From: Candidatus Dormiibacterota bacterium
GTDB lineage: Bacteria > Chloroflexota > Dormibacteria > Aeolococcales > Aeolococcaceae
Reading direction: 5' to 3'
Assembly: GCA_003136295.1 (NCBI GenBank)
Contig: PLDZ01000261.1
Location: forward strand, 28,556 to 38,066
Length of the DNA stretch: 9,511 nucleotides
Program-made: the position numbers and the translations under genes
Notes under the pieces: model-generated
What the model saw: the letters and a program-made list of their open reading frames with translations, nothing else
Database searches by the model: none
Told to the model about the DNA's origin: nothing
Shown here: positions 1 to 5,715 of the stretch, piece by piece
How the letters are laid out: every line of letters starts with the position of its first letter
How positions within the stretch are numbered: position 1 is the first letter of the stretch

Positions 1-437
1 GCCGCGGTCGCCGCCGGGATCGCAAGATAAAAGGTGAGGTCGGGCCAGACGTCGCCGCACGCGGCCGCGTGCAACCGCAGGAGATCAGCAGGCGGGATGC
101 CTCTGCCGCCGCCCTGATAGGCAATCGTCGAGTCGGCGTAGCGATCGGCGATGACCACGCAGCCGCGGCGCAGCGCGGGGAGGATCGTCTCGTGCAGCAA
201 CTGGACACGCTCGGCGGTGAAGAGCAGCGCCTCGGTCCATGCCTCGAGCGCCGGTCCTCGCTGATGCTGCAGCACAAAGCTGTGCAGGATCTCGCCGAGG
301 GGGGACTCGTCCGGTCGCACCGTGACGACGTCATGTCCCTGCTGGCGCAGCGCACCGGCCAGAGACGCAACCTGGGTGCTCTTGCCAGCGCCGTCAAGTC
401 CTTCGAACGAGATGAAGAAACCGCGCCACGCGCTCAT
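1..437 (-). CDS. tmk: Thymidylate kinase (dTMP kinase), N-terminal part, runs off window edge
   Basis: This enzyme phosphorylates dTMP to dTDP with ATP in the cytoplasm, the last committed step of dTTP supply. Only the first 145 codons are in the window; the family is usually about 205-215 residues. Visible are the P-loop GLDGAGKST (residues 13-21), preceded by the FEG strand, and the DRY motif (98-100) followed by ADSTIAYQGGGRG, the substrate/LID entry region. The P-loop has no Arg after Asp while the segment after DRY does, which suits the bacterial type with LID arginines. Two positions are odd: the segment normally reading REPGGT before PLGE reads RPDES, and the strand usually written LD(V/I)P reads LAIP (139-141). 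The ATG at 435-437 is used; a GGGGGAG stretch lies 11 nt upstream and a hairpin lies before that. It follows the R3H ATPase after 44 bp, probably in the same operon. The family call is firm; full activity is less certain because of the altered motif. Confidence 0.93.
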   Translation of the reverse strand, partial: MSAWRGFFISFEGLDGAGKSTQVASLAGALRQQGHDVVTVRPDESPLGEILHSFVLQHQRGPALEAWTEALLFTAERVQLLHETILPALRRGCVVIADRYADSTIAYQGGGRGIPPADLLRLHAAACGDVWPDLTFYLAIPAATA

Positions 438-459
438 GTCAATCACTACTCCCCCGTCG

Positions 460-476
460 TCGGGCCCCTCGCCCGA
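460..476 (-). other. GC-rich stem-loop in the R3H ATPase-tmk spacer
   Basis: A 6-bp perfect inverted repeat (TCGGGC / GCCCGA) with a 5-nt loop sits in the 44-bp spacer, 4 nt before the purine-rich GGGGGAG that would serve as the tmk ribosome binding site. It lacks a T-run, so it is not a convincing intrinsic terminator. It may affect translation or transcript processing, but stems this short are common in GC-rich DNA. Confidence 0.35.
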
Positions 477-481
477 ACGGC

Positions 482-2140
482 TCATTCCGAGGATTTCAGT
501 ATGACGAGTCTGCGGTTGGGTTCGTCACCGGTACTGCGCGCACTGAGCGCATGCTCTTCGACGAGTTGATGCTGCAGTCTGCGCACGTACGCATTCTGCG
601 GCGTGAGCTCGACGTCGTTACCGGTTCGTTGCATCTGCTCGATGCCCTCGAGCACATCGCGCATCGCAGGCTCGGTGTCCTCGGGTGTGTCCGCGGGCGC
701 ATCGACGCCGTACACCCGGGCGAGCGCACCCTTGATCTGCGCGACCGTGTTGCTGCGCAGCACGTGGATCGGAATGCCTGACGACTCGGCTGCGCGAACC
801 GGCGAATCGTGGCGACGGTAGTAGTTCTTCAGGGTCAGGACGAGGTCGGCATCGTCGACGTGGTGCTGGATGCGGACGGGAAGGCGCATCTCGCGAAGCG
901 ACTGCTCGAGATAGCTGCGTGAGACTCCATAAGGAAAGATCGACAGTGGCGGACCCGGTCGAACCGCCGGGGCTGGTGGCTCCCACTCCCGCTCGCGCCG
1001 CTGCTGTCCCGCGATGTACTCGTCGACGTCGAAGCGACGCCGGCGCTCGCGAGTGCGCCGCCCGCCGCGTCCACCGCCCGGGAAGGGGGCCGGCTCGAAC
1101 GGCGACGGCCGGGTTGCGGCGGCGCTCGAGTCGACGCGACTGACAATCGCCCCCGACTCATCCCGAGTCCGCAGCTGCGGGGGGCGAACCCTGCCGCGCA
1201 GCGCCTCGTCGACGGTCTCAGCGAGGGGGGCGTGCACGACCACGCGGTCGCGCTCCTGAATTTCGATGAGCACGTCAAAGGTGGGCGGGGACTTGCGCTC
1301 GAGCACCGACTTCTGCGTGCCGCGACGCCGCGCCTCCTCGTCGGACAGGGTCACGGTTTGAATCCCGCCGAGCAGATCGTTGAGCGTCGGGTTCACCAGG
1401 AGCGAATCGATGTTGGAGCCGTGCGCTGTGCCGACGAGTTGCACGCCACGCTCGGCGATCGTTCTCGCCGCGACCGCCTCGAGTTCGGTGCCGATTTCGT
1501 CGATGACGATGCACTGGGGCATGTGGTTCTCCACCGCCTCGATCATCACCGCATGCTGAAGCGCGGGTGTCCGGACCTGCATCCTGCGCGAACGTCCGAT
1601 TCCCGGGTGCGGGATGTCACCGTCGCCGGCGATTTCGTTCGACGTGTCGACGATGACCACGCGCTTGCCGCATTCATCGCTGAGCACGCGAGCGCATTCG
1701 CGCAGCATCGTCGTCTTGCCGATGCCGGGAGGGCCGAGCAGCAGGATCGACTGGCCGCTGATCACCATGTCCTTGATGATGTCGATCGTTCCCGTGACCG
1801 CCCGACCGACCCGGCAGGTCAGTCCAACGATCGCGCCCTTGCGATTGCGGATCGCGCTGATGCGGTGCAGCGTGCGTTCGATCCCCGCTCGGTTGTCGTC
1901 CCCAAAGAGGCCAACGTGCTCGGTCACGTAGTCGATCTCGGCGTTGCCCACATTGGCGGAGTCGAGGATGGCCTCACCGTCGGTGAATCTCGCCTCCGGC
2001 TCGCGGCCGAGGTCGAGCACCACCTCGAGAAGGTCGCCCCGCCCCTGTGAGAGACGTTGCGCGGCGGACGCGATGCGGGGCGGGAGCGCTGCGAAGAGCA
2101 GGTTGAGCTCCTCTTCCCATGAGGATCCGTAGGGCATCAT
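482..2140 (-). CDS. SpoIIIAA/Ycf45-like AAA ATPase with C-terminal R3H nucleic-acid-binding domain
   Basis: A 552-residue protein of the family formed by a stage III sporulation protein AA-like ATPase joined to an R3H domain (relatives include the plastid protein Ycf45). Residues 1-125 are the helical entry segment. The Walker A is GPPGIGKT (136-143), the Walker B is CIVIDEIG (210-217), and a sensor-like GTAHG is at 237-241. Residues about 318-395 form a Pro/Arg-rich linker with an RGG-like cluster (356-369). Residues 397-475 form a second conserved region beginning PLSIFPYGVSR. The R3H domain is near 505-549, with the diagnostic R520-x3-H524 pair in NAYVRRLQH, ending RRLVIL. The P-loop NTPase should hydrolyse ATP and R3H should bind single-stranded DNA or RNA; the cellular role is not established. 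The ATG overlaps the previous gene's TGA (ATGA), implying translational coupling; a second ATG follows immediately. Downstream is tmk. The absence of other spoIIIA genes here argues against a sporulation role. Confidence 0.93.
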   Translation of the reverse strand: MMPYGSSWEEELNLLFAALPPRIASAAQRLSQGRGDLLEVVLDLGREPEARFTDGEAILDSANVGNAEIDYVTEHVGLFGDDNRAGIERTLHRISAIRNRKGAIVGLTCRVGRAVTGTIDIIKDMVISGQSILLLGPPGIGKTTMLRECARVLSDECGKRVVIVDTSNEIAGDGDIPHPGIGRSRRMQVRTPALQHAVMIEAVENHMPQCIVIDEIGTELEAVAARTIAERGVQLVGTAHGSNIDSLLVNPTLNDLLGGIQTVTLSDEEARRRGTQKSVLERKSPPTFDVLIEIQERDRVVVHAPLAETVDEALRGRVRPPQLRTRDESGAIVSRVDSSAAATRPSPFEPAPFPGGGRGGRRTRERRRRFDVDEYIAGQQRREREWEPPAPAVRPGPPLSIFPYGVSRSYLEQSLREMRLPVRIQHHVDDADLVLTLKNYYRRHDSPVRAAESSGIPIHVLRSNTVAQIKGALARVYGVDAPADTPEDTEPAMRDVLEGIEQMQRTGNDVELTPQNAYVRRLQHQLVEEHALSARSTGDEPNRRLVILKSSE

Positions 2141-3231
2141 CTGGGCGACGATCTCTGTCTCCTCGTTGTGGTCGTTGACAGGACCCGGAGCGGAACCGAC
2201 GGTGACGGTGACGAGACACTGCGTGCGATCCCGGCGGGCACCAGAACCGGCTTCTTGCGCCGCGACGGCGCGTTGATGCGCACCTTCTCGCCAAGCTCGC
2301 TGATGAGCAGCAGTTGCGTGCCATAGACGGCGAACCCGCGCACCTGGAGCGCACGGATGAGCTCAGAGTCGTAGTGGCGGAGCACGCAGGAGGCGGGACC
2401 CGACGGCAGTTCCGCGAGGACTGCGTCGATGATCGCATCGCGCAAGGTGGGATCGTGGCCCTCGCACATCATGCTCAGGCTCGCCGGCTGCGCGGCTGTG
2501 GGCGACCGGATCGCCGCCCACGCGACAATCCCGGGACGCTCGACGACCAGGTGGCGCACGTTGTCGCGACCCAGGGATGCGATCAGTCCCTGTGCGTATC
2601 CCGCCTGCCACGTCTTCAACGACGGGCCCTCCACATCGGCGACATGAGAGGGTGTCGTGCGCAGATAGAGCAGATAGATGGCACCGATATCATCCCGCCG
2701 CGCCGGACGGATGAGCGTTGATCGCACAGATGGCTCGACGTCGGCTGCCGCCTGGTCGCGATAGAGGATCTGCTCGGTGGCGAACTGCGTGAACCCGTGC
2801 TCGAGGAAGACCGGAAGCAGCGGATGATCCAAGGGCAGGCGCACATGCATACGCTGCACGCCGTGCTCGAGTCCGCGGTTGCGCACCCCGTCGAGCAGCT
2901 CGGCGCGAGCGAAATGACCGTGCGCCGTCGTCGAGGTGCACAGGTTGAGGATCTGCCACGACCGCGGGCGAACCGACAGCGATTGGACCTGCACGAAGCC
3001 GACCACGCCCTCCTTCGCGTCCTCGGCGACCAGCATCTCCTCCGAGACATCGGTGATCGGAACGAGCGATGACAGCGATTTGGTGAGCGCCTGCCAGAGG
3101 CGCAGCAACGTCGCCTGGGGCACCGGGCTGTCGGGGGTCATCTGGGCGCCGTGACGCTCGTCCTCGGTCGCCTCCCGATACAGTTGCTCGATTCGCGCGA
3201 GATCGCGAAAGGATGCCGAGCGGATGATCAC
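2137..3231 (-). CDS. Tandem GNAT-like acetyltransferase fold protein, motif-degenerate
   Basis: A 364-residue protein that appears to hold two GNAT-like halves. The first spans about 1-160, from an IRSASFRDLARIEQLY start to a HPLLPVFLEHGFTQF ending, a typical GNAT C-terminal pattern. The second spans about 172-312, restarting with LIRPARRDDIGAIYLLY and ending in LQVRGFAVYGTQLLLI. The acetyl-CoA-binding signature R/Q-x-x-G-x-G/A is not recognisable in either half; the first has TSTTAHGHFARAEL where it would be expected. Catalysis is therefore doubtful and a binding or structural role is possible. A basic, Ser/Thr/Arg-rich tail (about 313-364) probably is disordered. The gene starts with GTG, overlapping the pdxT stop as GTGA, and ends by overlapping the ATPase start as ATGA. 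It is therefore locked between PLP synthesis and the R3H ATPase, although no functional link follows from the sequence. The fold assignment is likely; the substrate is unknown. Confidence 0.75.
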   Translation of the reverse strand: MIIRSASFRDLARIEQLYREATEDERHGAQMTPDSPVPQATLLRLWQALTKSLSSLVPITDVSEEMLVAEDAKEGVVGFVQVQSLSVRPRSWQILNLCTSTTAHGHFARAELLDGVRNRGLEHGVQRMHVRLPLDHPLLPVFLEHGFTQFATEQILYRDQAAADVEPSVRSTLIRPARRDDIGAIYLLYLRTTPSHVADVEGPSLKTWQAGYAQGLIASLGRDNVRHLVVERPGIVAWAAIRSPTAAQPASLSMMCEGHDPTLRDAIIDAVLAELPSGPASCVLRHYDSELIRALQVRGFAVYGTQLLLISELGEKVRINAPSRRKKPVLVPAGIARSVSSPSPSVPLRVLSTTTTRRQRSSPR

Positions 3232-3833
3232 GCCGCGCTGACCTCGAGTGCGGCAGCCGCTCGTTCCACGAACAGCTGATGGAGGCGCGAATCATCGGTC
3301 ATCTCCGGGTGGAAGCAGAGACCGACGTGCGGTCCCTGGATCACGGCAACCGGGTTGCCGCCGAAAGTGGCAACAACCTCGGACTCGGGGCCGGCGTGCT
3401 CGATGAGCGGTGCCCGGATGAACACCGCACGAAACGGGGCAATGCCCAGCAGCGAGACCGGAACGTCGGCCTCGAATGACTCCACCTGCCGGCCGTAGCC
3501 GTTGCGGCGGACGCTCACGTCGAGGATGCCGAGCGCGATCTGATCCGGCCGGCCGTCGAGCACCTCGCGGCTCATGAGGATCAAACCGGCGCACGTGGAG
3601 AGGGTTGGCATGCCCGCTGCAAGTCGCTCGCGGAGTGGCATCTCGAGGCCGAAGACCTGGAGGAGACGGCTCATCGTCGTCGACTCACCGCCCGGGAGGA
3701 CAAGCGCATCGACGCTCTCGAGCTCGGCAGGTGTCCGCACCGTGGATGCCTCTGCGCCGCAGCCGCGGAGTGCCGAGAGGTGCTCCCGGACGTCGCCCTG
3801 GAGGGCGAGGACGCCTACCCGAAGGATGGTCAA
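3228..3833 (-). CDS. pdxT: Pyridoxal 5'-phosphate synthase glutaminase subunit PdxT
   Basis: The class I glutamine amidotransferase subunit of the ribose-5-phosphate-dependent PLP synthase. It hydrolyses glutamine and channels ammonia to PdxS in the cytoplasm. At 201 residues it has the normal family length. It shows GVLALQGDVREH (7-18), the LPGGEST loop (46-52), the nucleophile Cys81 in STCAGLI, and the remaining triad residues His175 and Glu177 in FHPEM, so it looks active. The only sensible start is TTG at 3831-3833, since no ATG or GTG precedes the conserved GVLALQGD strand in frame; GAGAGGG lies close upstream with a short 2-3 nt spacing, suggesting modest initiation. It follows pdxS after 97 bp and its stop overlaps the next gene as GTGA. 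A possible own promoter lies in the spacer. Confidence 0.96.
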   Translation of the reverse strand: MTILRVGVLALQGDVREHLSALRGCGAEASTVRTPAELESVDALVLPGGESTTMSRLLQVFGLEMPLRERLAAGMPTLSTCAGLILMSREVLDGRPDQIALGILDVSVRRNGYGRQVESFEADVPVSLLGIAPFRAVFIRAPLIEHAGPESEVVATFGGNPVAVIQGPHVGLCFHPEMTDDSRLHQLFVERAAAALEVSAA

Positions 3834-3845
3834 TTCCCTCTCAGC

Positions 3846-3864
3846 GGACGCGAGCGCTCCGTCC
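3846..3864 (-). other. Short stem-loop upstream of the pdxT ribosome binding site
   Basis: GGACG and CGTCC form a 5-bp stem around a 9-nt loop, which itself contains most of the palindrome GAGCGCTC. It lies 3 nt upstream of the GAGAGGG that precedes the TTG start of pdxT. It could influence pdxT translation or pdxS-pdxT transcript processing; there is no T-run to indicate termination. It is weak on its own and is listed because similar hairpins precede three other genes in this cluster. Confidence 0.25.
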
Positions 3865-3900
3865 CTGGCGGGGCAGGCTTCGCGTCATTCGCACACCTCT

Positions 3901-3929
3901 AGTGTACGCCGCAGGCGCGCCGATGACAG
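3901..3929 (-). promoter_or_regulatory. Possible sigma70-type promoter for pdxT and downstream genes
   Basis: On the minus strand, CTGTCA (3924-3929) and TACACT (3901-3906) are separated by exactly 17 nt. Each matches its consensus (TTGACA, TATAAT) at four of six positions. The elements lie just after the pdxS stop and would give a leader of roughly 60 nt before the TTG of pdxT. This would let pdxT, the GNAT gene, the ATPase and tmk be expressed apart from pdxS. It is a motif match only. Confidence 0.25.
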
Positions 3930-3931
3930 CC

Positions 3932-4849
3932 CTACCAACCTCGGGTTGCGAGCAGCTCCCCGGCCGGCATCGACGCGACGTCCAGCCCCGGCATCGCCTT
4001 GCCCAGACCGGCGCTCACTTCGGCGATGACCTCTGGCTTGTCGTAAAACGTCGTCGCGGCGACGATTGCCTTCGCATACGCCTCGGGATCGGTGCTTTTG
4101 AAGATCCCGCTGCCCACGAAGTTGCCGTCACACCCTAGCTGCATCATCAGCGCCGCGTCGGCGGGAGTGGCGATGCCACCGGCAGAGAAATTCACGACCG
4201 GAAGCTTGCCCGTCCTGTGAATCTCCTGGATGAGATCGAAGGGTGCGCCGAGATGTTTCGCCTCGGCCATCAACTCCTCCGGACGCATCGACGCAATGCG
4301 GCGGATGCCGCCCTGCACCGCGCGCATATGACGGACGGCCTCAACCACGTTGCCGGTGCCCGCCTCGCCCTTGGTGCGGATCATCGCCGCACCTTCCCCG
4401 ATGCGCCGCAGCGCTTCGCCAAGGTCACGAGCGCCGCACACGAACGGCACGTCGAACTGCCACTTGTCGATGTGGTGCTCCTCGTCCGCCGGGGTGAGTA
4501 CCTCGGATTCATCGATGTAGTCCACACCGAGTGACTGCAACACCTGCGCTTCGACAAAATGACCGATACGGGCTTTCGCCATCACCGGAATCGTGACCGC
4601 CGCGATGATTTCCTTGATCAGGCTGACGTCGCTCATACGAGCGACACCGCCGTCGCGCCGGATGTCGGAGGGGACGCGCTCGAGGGCCATCACGGCGACT
4701 GCGCCGGCGTCCTCGGCGATCTTCGCCTGCTCCGCCGTAACGACGTCCATGATGACGCCGCCCTTCAGCATCTCCGCCAGGCCGCGCTTAACCCGCAAGC
4801 CGCCCGTATGGGGCTCGTGTCCGTTGGCCGCCGTCTTGTCGCCTGTCAT
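3932..4849 (-). CDS. pdxS: Pyridoxal 5'-phosphate synthase lyase subunit PdxS
   Basis: The synthase subunit that condenses ribose 5-phosphate (or ribulose 5-phosphate), glyceraldehyde 3-phosphate and ammonia from PdxT into pyridoxal 5'-phosphate; a (beta/alpha)8 barrel that assembles as a dodecamer. The protein is 305 residues, slightly longer than the usual 290-295 because of a polar 17-residue N-terminal extension. The two Schiff-base lysines are present: Lys92 in MAKARIGH and Lys160 in IRTKGEAGTG, with the conserved Asp35 in VIMDV. Other family blocks include WQFDVPFVCGARDLGEALRR (from 130) and the phosphate-binding NFSAGGIATPADAAL (220-234). The C-terminus LLATRGW is typical of the family. 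The ATG at 4847-4849 is supported by GAGGAG 7 nt upstream. The gene follows the SRPBCC gene by 45 bp and precedes pdxT, its obligate partner. No pdx-specific regulator is in the window. Confidence 0.98.
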   Translation of the reverse strand: MTGDKTAANGHEPHTGGLRVKRGLAEMLKGGVIMDVVTAEQAKIAEDAGAVAVMALERVPSDIRRDGGVARMSDVSLIKEIIAAVTIPVMAKARIGHFVEAQVLQSLGVDYIDESEVLTPADEEHHIDKWQFDVPFVCGARDLGEALRRIGEGAAMIRTKGEAGTGNVVEAVRHMRAVQGGIRRIASMRPEELMAEAKHLGAPFDLIQEIHRTGKLPVVNFSAGGIATPADAALMMQLGCDGNFVGSGIFKSTDPEAYAKAIVAATTFYDKPEVIAEVSAGLGKAMPGLDVASMPAGELLATRGW

Positions 4850-4864
4850 GTTCTCGCTCCTCGT

Positions 4865-4881
4865 CCGGCTCGCTCAGCCGG
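4865..4881 (-). other. Stem-loop abutting the pdxS ribosome binding site
   Basis: CCGGCT and AGCCGG form a perfect 6-bp stem with a 5-nt loop, 2 nt upstream of the GAGGAG (4857-4862) that serves pdxS. It also lies 13 nt after the stop of the upstream gene. There is no following T-run, so an intrinsic terminator is unlikely; a role in mRNA stability or initiation is possible. Confidence 0.4.
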
Positions 4882-4894
4882 GAACGCCTTCATT

Positions 4895-5485
4895 CTAAGC
4901 GTTTCTTGACGAATTCCTCGCCTTGGATCCTGACTGTGCTGCAGGCTTTGTTGCAGCTTTTGTGGTGCTTCTCGTCGACGACGACGTCGCCTTTGTTGCA
5001 GATTTCGTGGTGGCTTTCGGACCCGGTTTCGCTGCCGGCTTCTGGCCGCTGAACTTCTCGGTATTGCGCTTCAGTGTCTCGACAGATCGCTGCAGGTTGC
5101 TGCGCACGATCGGCTCTGCGGCACGACCCAGCAGCTTTCCAGCAATCCCACCGCCGAACTCGTACTCCATGTCGAAGGTCACCTGGGTTGTGTCGCCCTT
5201 CGGCTTGAACACCCACATGCCGATCTGCCTGAAGCCCTCATTTGAGTGCCAACCGATCGCCTTGTTCTCGCTCCATGTGGTGATGTCTACCACTGACGTG
5301 AGCGTCGTCGGACCTGCCTTCATGCCGACACCGAACTTCGCGCCCTTGCCGTGGGTCACCTTGCCGGTCGGCTGCCACTTGACCAGATCCTTCATGTACT
5401 TGGTGGTGTTGCGATAGTCATCCACATATGCAAACACTGTGGCCACAGGAGCGCGGATGGTCATGTCGATGGTGATGCGACCCAT
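4895..5485 (-). CDS. SRPBCC (START-like) domain protein with H1-like Lys/Ala/Ser/Thr-rich tail
   Basis: A 196-residue protein. Residues 1-140 match the SRPBCC/polyketide-cyclase type of small hydrophobic-ligand-binding fold: ITIDMTIRAPVATVFAYVDDY at the start (4-24), then alternating strands with TSVVDITTW and VTFDMEYEF, and a long C-terminal helix AEPIVRSNLQRSVETLKR (123-140). Members bind lipids or aromatic ligands or act as coenzyme Q-binding-type chaperones; the ligand here is unknown. Residues about 146-196 form a low-complexity tail of Lys, Ala, Ser, Thr and Pro with a 15-residue repeat, resembling histone H1-like tails, so nucleic-acid or acidic-surface binding is possible. The ATG at 5485 is chosen because AAGGAGT lies 8 nt upstream; an in-frame GTG at 5512 would add nine residues and bury that site. 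There is no signal peptide. It lies 45 bp upstream of pdxS. Confidence 0.85.
   Translation of the reverse strand: MGRITIDMTIRAPVATVFAYVDDYRNTTKYMKDLVKWQPTGKVTHGKGAKFGVGMKAGPTTLTSVVDITTWSENKAIGWHSNEGFRQIGMWVFKPKGDTTQVTFDMEYEFGGGIAGKLLGRAAEPIVRSNLQRSVETLKRNTEKFSGQKPAAKPGPKATTKSATKATSSSTRSTTKAATKPAAQSGSKARNSSRNA
4946..5017 (-). repeat. Degenerate 45-bp-spaced repeat encoding the basic tail
   Basis: Two similar blocks, beginning CTTTGTTGCAG on the plus strand at 4946 and 4991, each continue for about 26 bp with a few substitutions. Their 45-nt offset keeps the frame and yields paired ATTKSATKA- and STTKAATKP-like segments about 15 residues apart. This indicates tail growth by in-frame duplication. 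Confidence 0.6.
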
Positions 5486-5493
5486 ATGCCTGG

Positions 5494-5517
5494 ACTCCTT
5501 GCGCGGTGGCACCGCGC
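5494..5517 (-). promoter_or_regulatory. Strong Shine-Dalgarno with an adjoining 7-bp hairpin, SRPBCC gene leader
   Basis: AAGGAGT (5494-5500) lies 8 nt before the ATG and decides the start. Directly 5' of it, GCGCGGT and ACCGCGC (5501-5507 and 5511-5517) form a perfect 7-bp stem with a 3-nt loop. Two further weaker pairs (5500 with 5518, 5499 with 5519) would draw the first bases of the Shine-Dalgarno into the stem. This geometry could modulate initiation; it is the strongest stem-loop in the window. Confidence 0.5.
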
Positions 5518-5585
5518 GATAGCCTCAGTATGCGATGCCGAACGGCGCGATGTGGTGGCCTGCCAGACCCCGCTGAGGCGGGTGG

Positions 5586-5591
5586 TATCAT
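5586..5591 (+). promoter_or_regulatory. Possible -10 element of tRNA-Pro
   Basis: TATCAT matches TATAAT at five of six positions and ends 14 nt before the mature tRNA 5' end, the right distance for a short precursor leader. No good -35 is seen at 16-18 nt upstream; that position is taken by a CCCGC-TGAG-GCGGG hairpin (5569-5582). The remaining spacer sequence (5518-5605) shows no other clear signal. Confidence 0.3.
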
Positions 5592-5605
5592 CCGGGCCGG
5601 GGCGC

Positions 5606-5680
5606 CGGGAAGTAGCTCAGCCAGGTTAGAGTGCACGGTTCGGGACCGTGAGGTCGGGAGTTCGAATCTCCCCTTCCCGA
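5606..5680 (+). tRNA. tRNA-Pro, anticodon CGG
   Basis: A complete cloverleaf can be drawn. The 7-bp acceptor is CGGGAAG / CTTCCCG. The D arm is GCTC / GAGT with one G-U pair. The anticodon stem is CACGG / CCGTG around loop TTCGGGA, with anticodon CGG at 5641-5643. The T arm is GGGAG / CTCCC with loop TTCGAAT. C1-G72 and discriminator A73 are the bacterial proline identity pattern. It decodes CCG. The 3' CCA is not encoded (CAT follows), so CCA must be added by nucleotidyltransferase, unlike the nearby tRNA-Arg. It is convergent with the lipoprotein gene, whose stop lies 35 bp away. Confidence 0.96.
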
Positions 5681-5715
5681 CATTTCGCGCCGACGACACC
5701 TCTCGTTGATGGCGC

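Noticed and set aside
69..569. Plus-strand open frame of 166 codons
   Set aside because: It is antisense to tmk and the end of the R3H ATPase; tmk on the other strand has P-loop and DRY motifs.
1232..2050. Plus-strand open frame of 272 codons
   Set aside because: It is antisense to the R3H ATPase Walker motifs and is rich in His, Asp and Arg without any family pattern; a GC-driven shadow frame.
4865..4881. Intrinsic terminator after the SRPBCC gene
   Set aside because: The stem is only 6 bp with no T-run on the minus strand and sits just before the pdxS ribosome binding site, so termination is unlikely.
4850..4894. Promoter or PLP-type riboswitch ahead of pdxS
   Set aside because: A TAGAAT hexamer is present at 4892-4897 but it contains the upstream stop codon and has no -35 partner; the 45-bp spacer is too short for a riboswitch.
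4923..5417. Hydrophobic plus-strand frame of 164 codons resembling a membrane protein
   Set aside because: It is the antisense of the Lys/Ala/Ser/Thr-rich tail and SRPBCC domain; complements of Lys and Thr codons give Phe, Leu, Val and Ala, producing false hydrophobicity.
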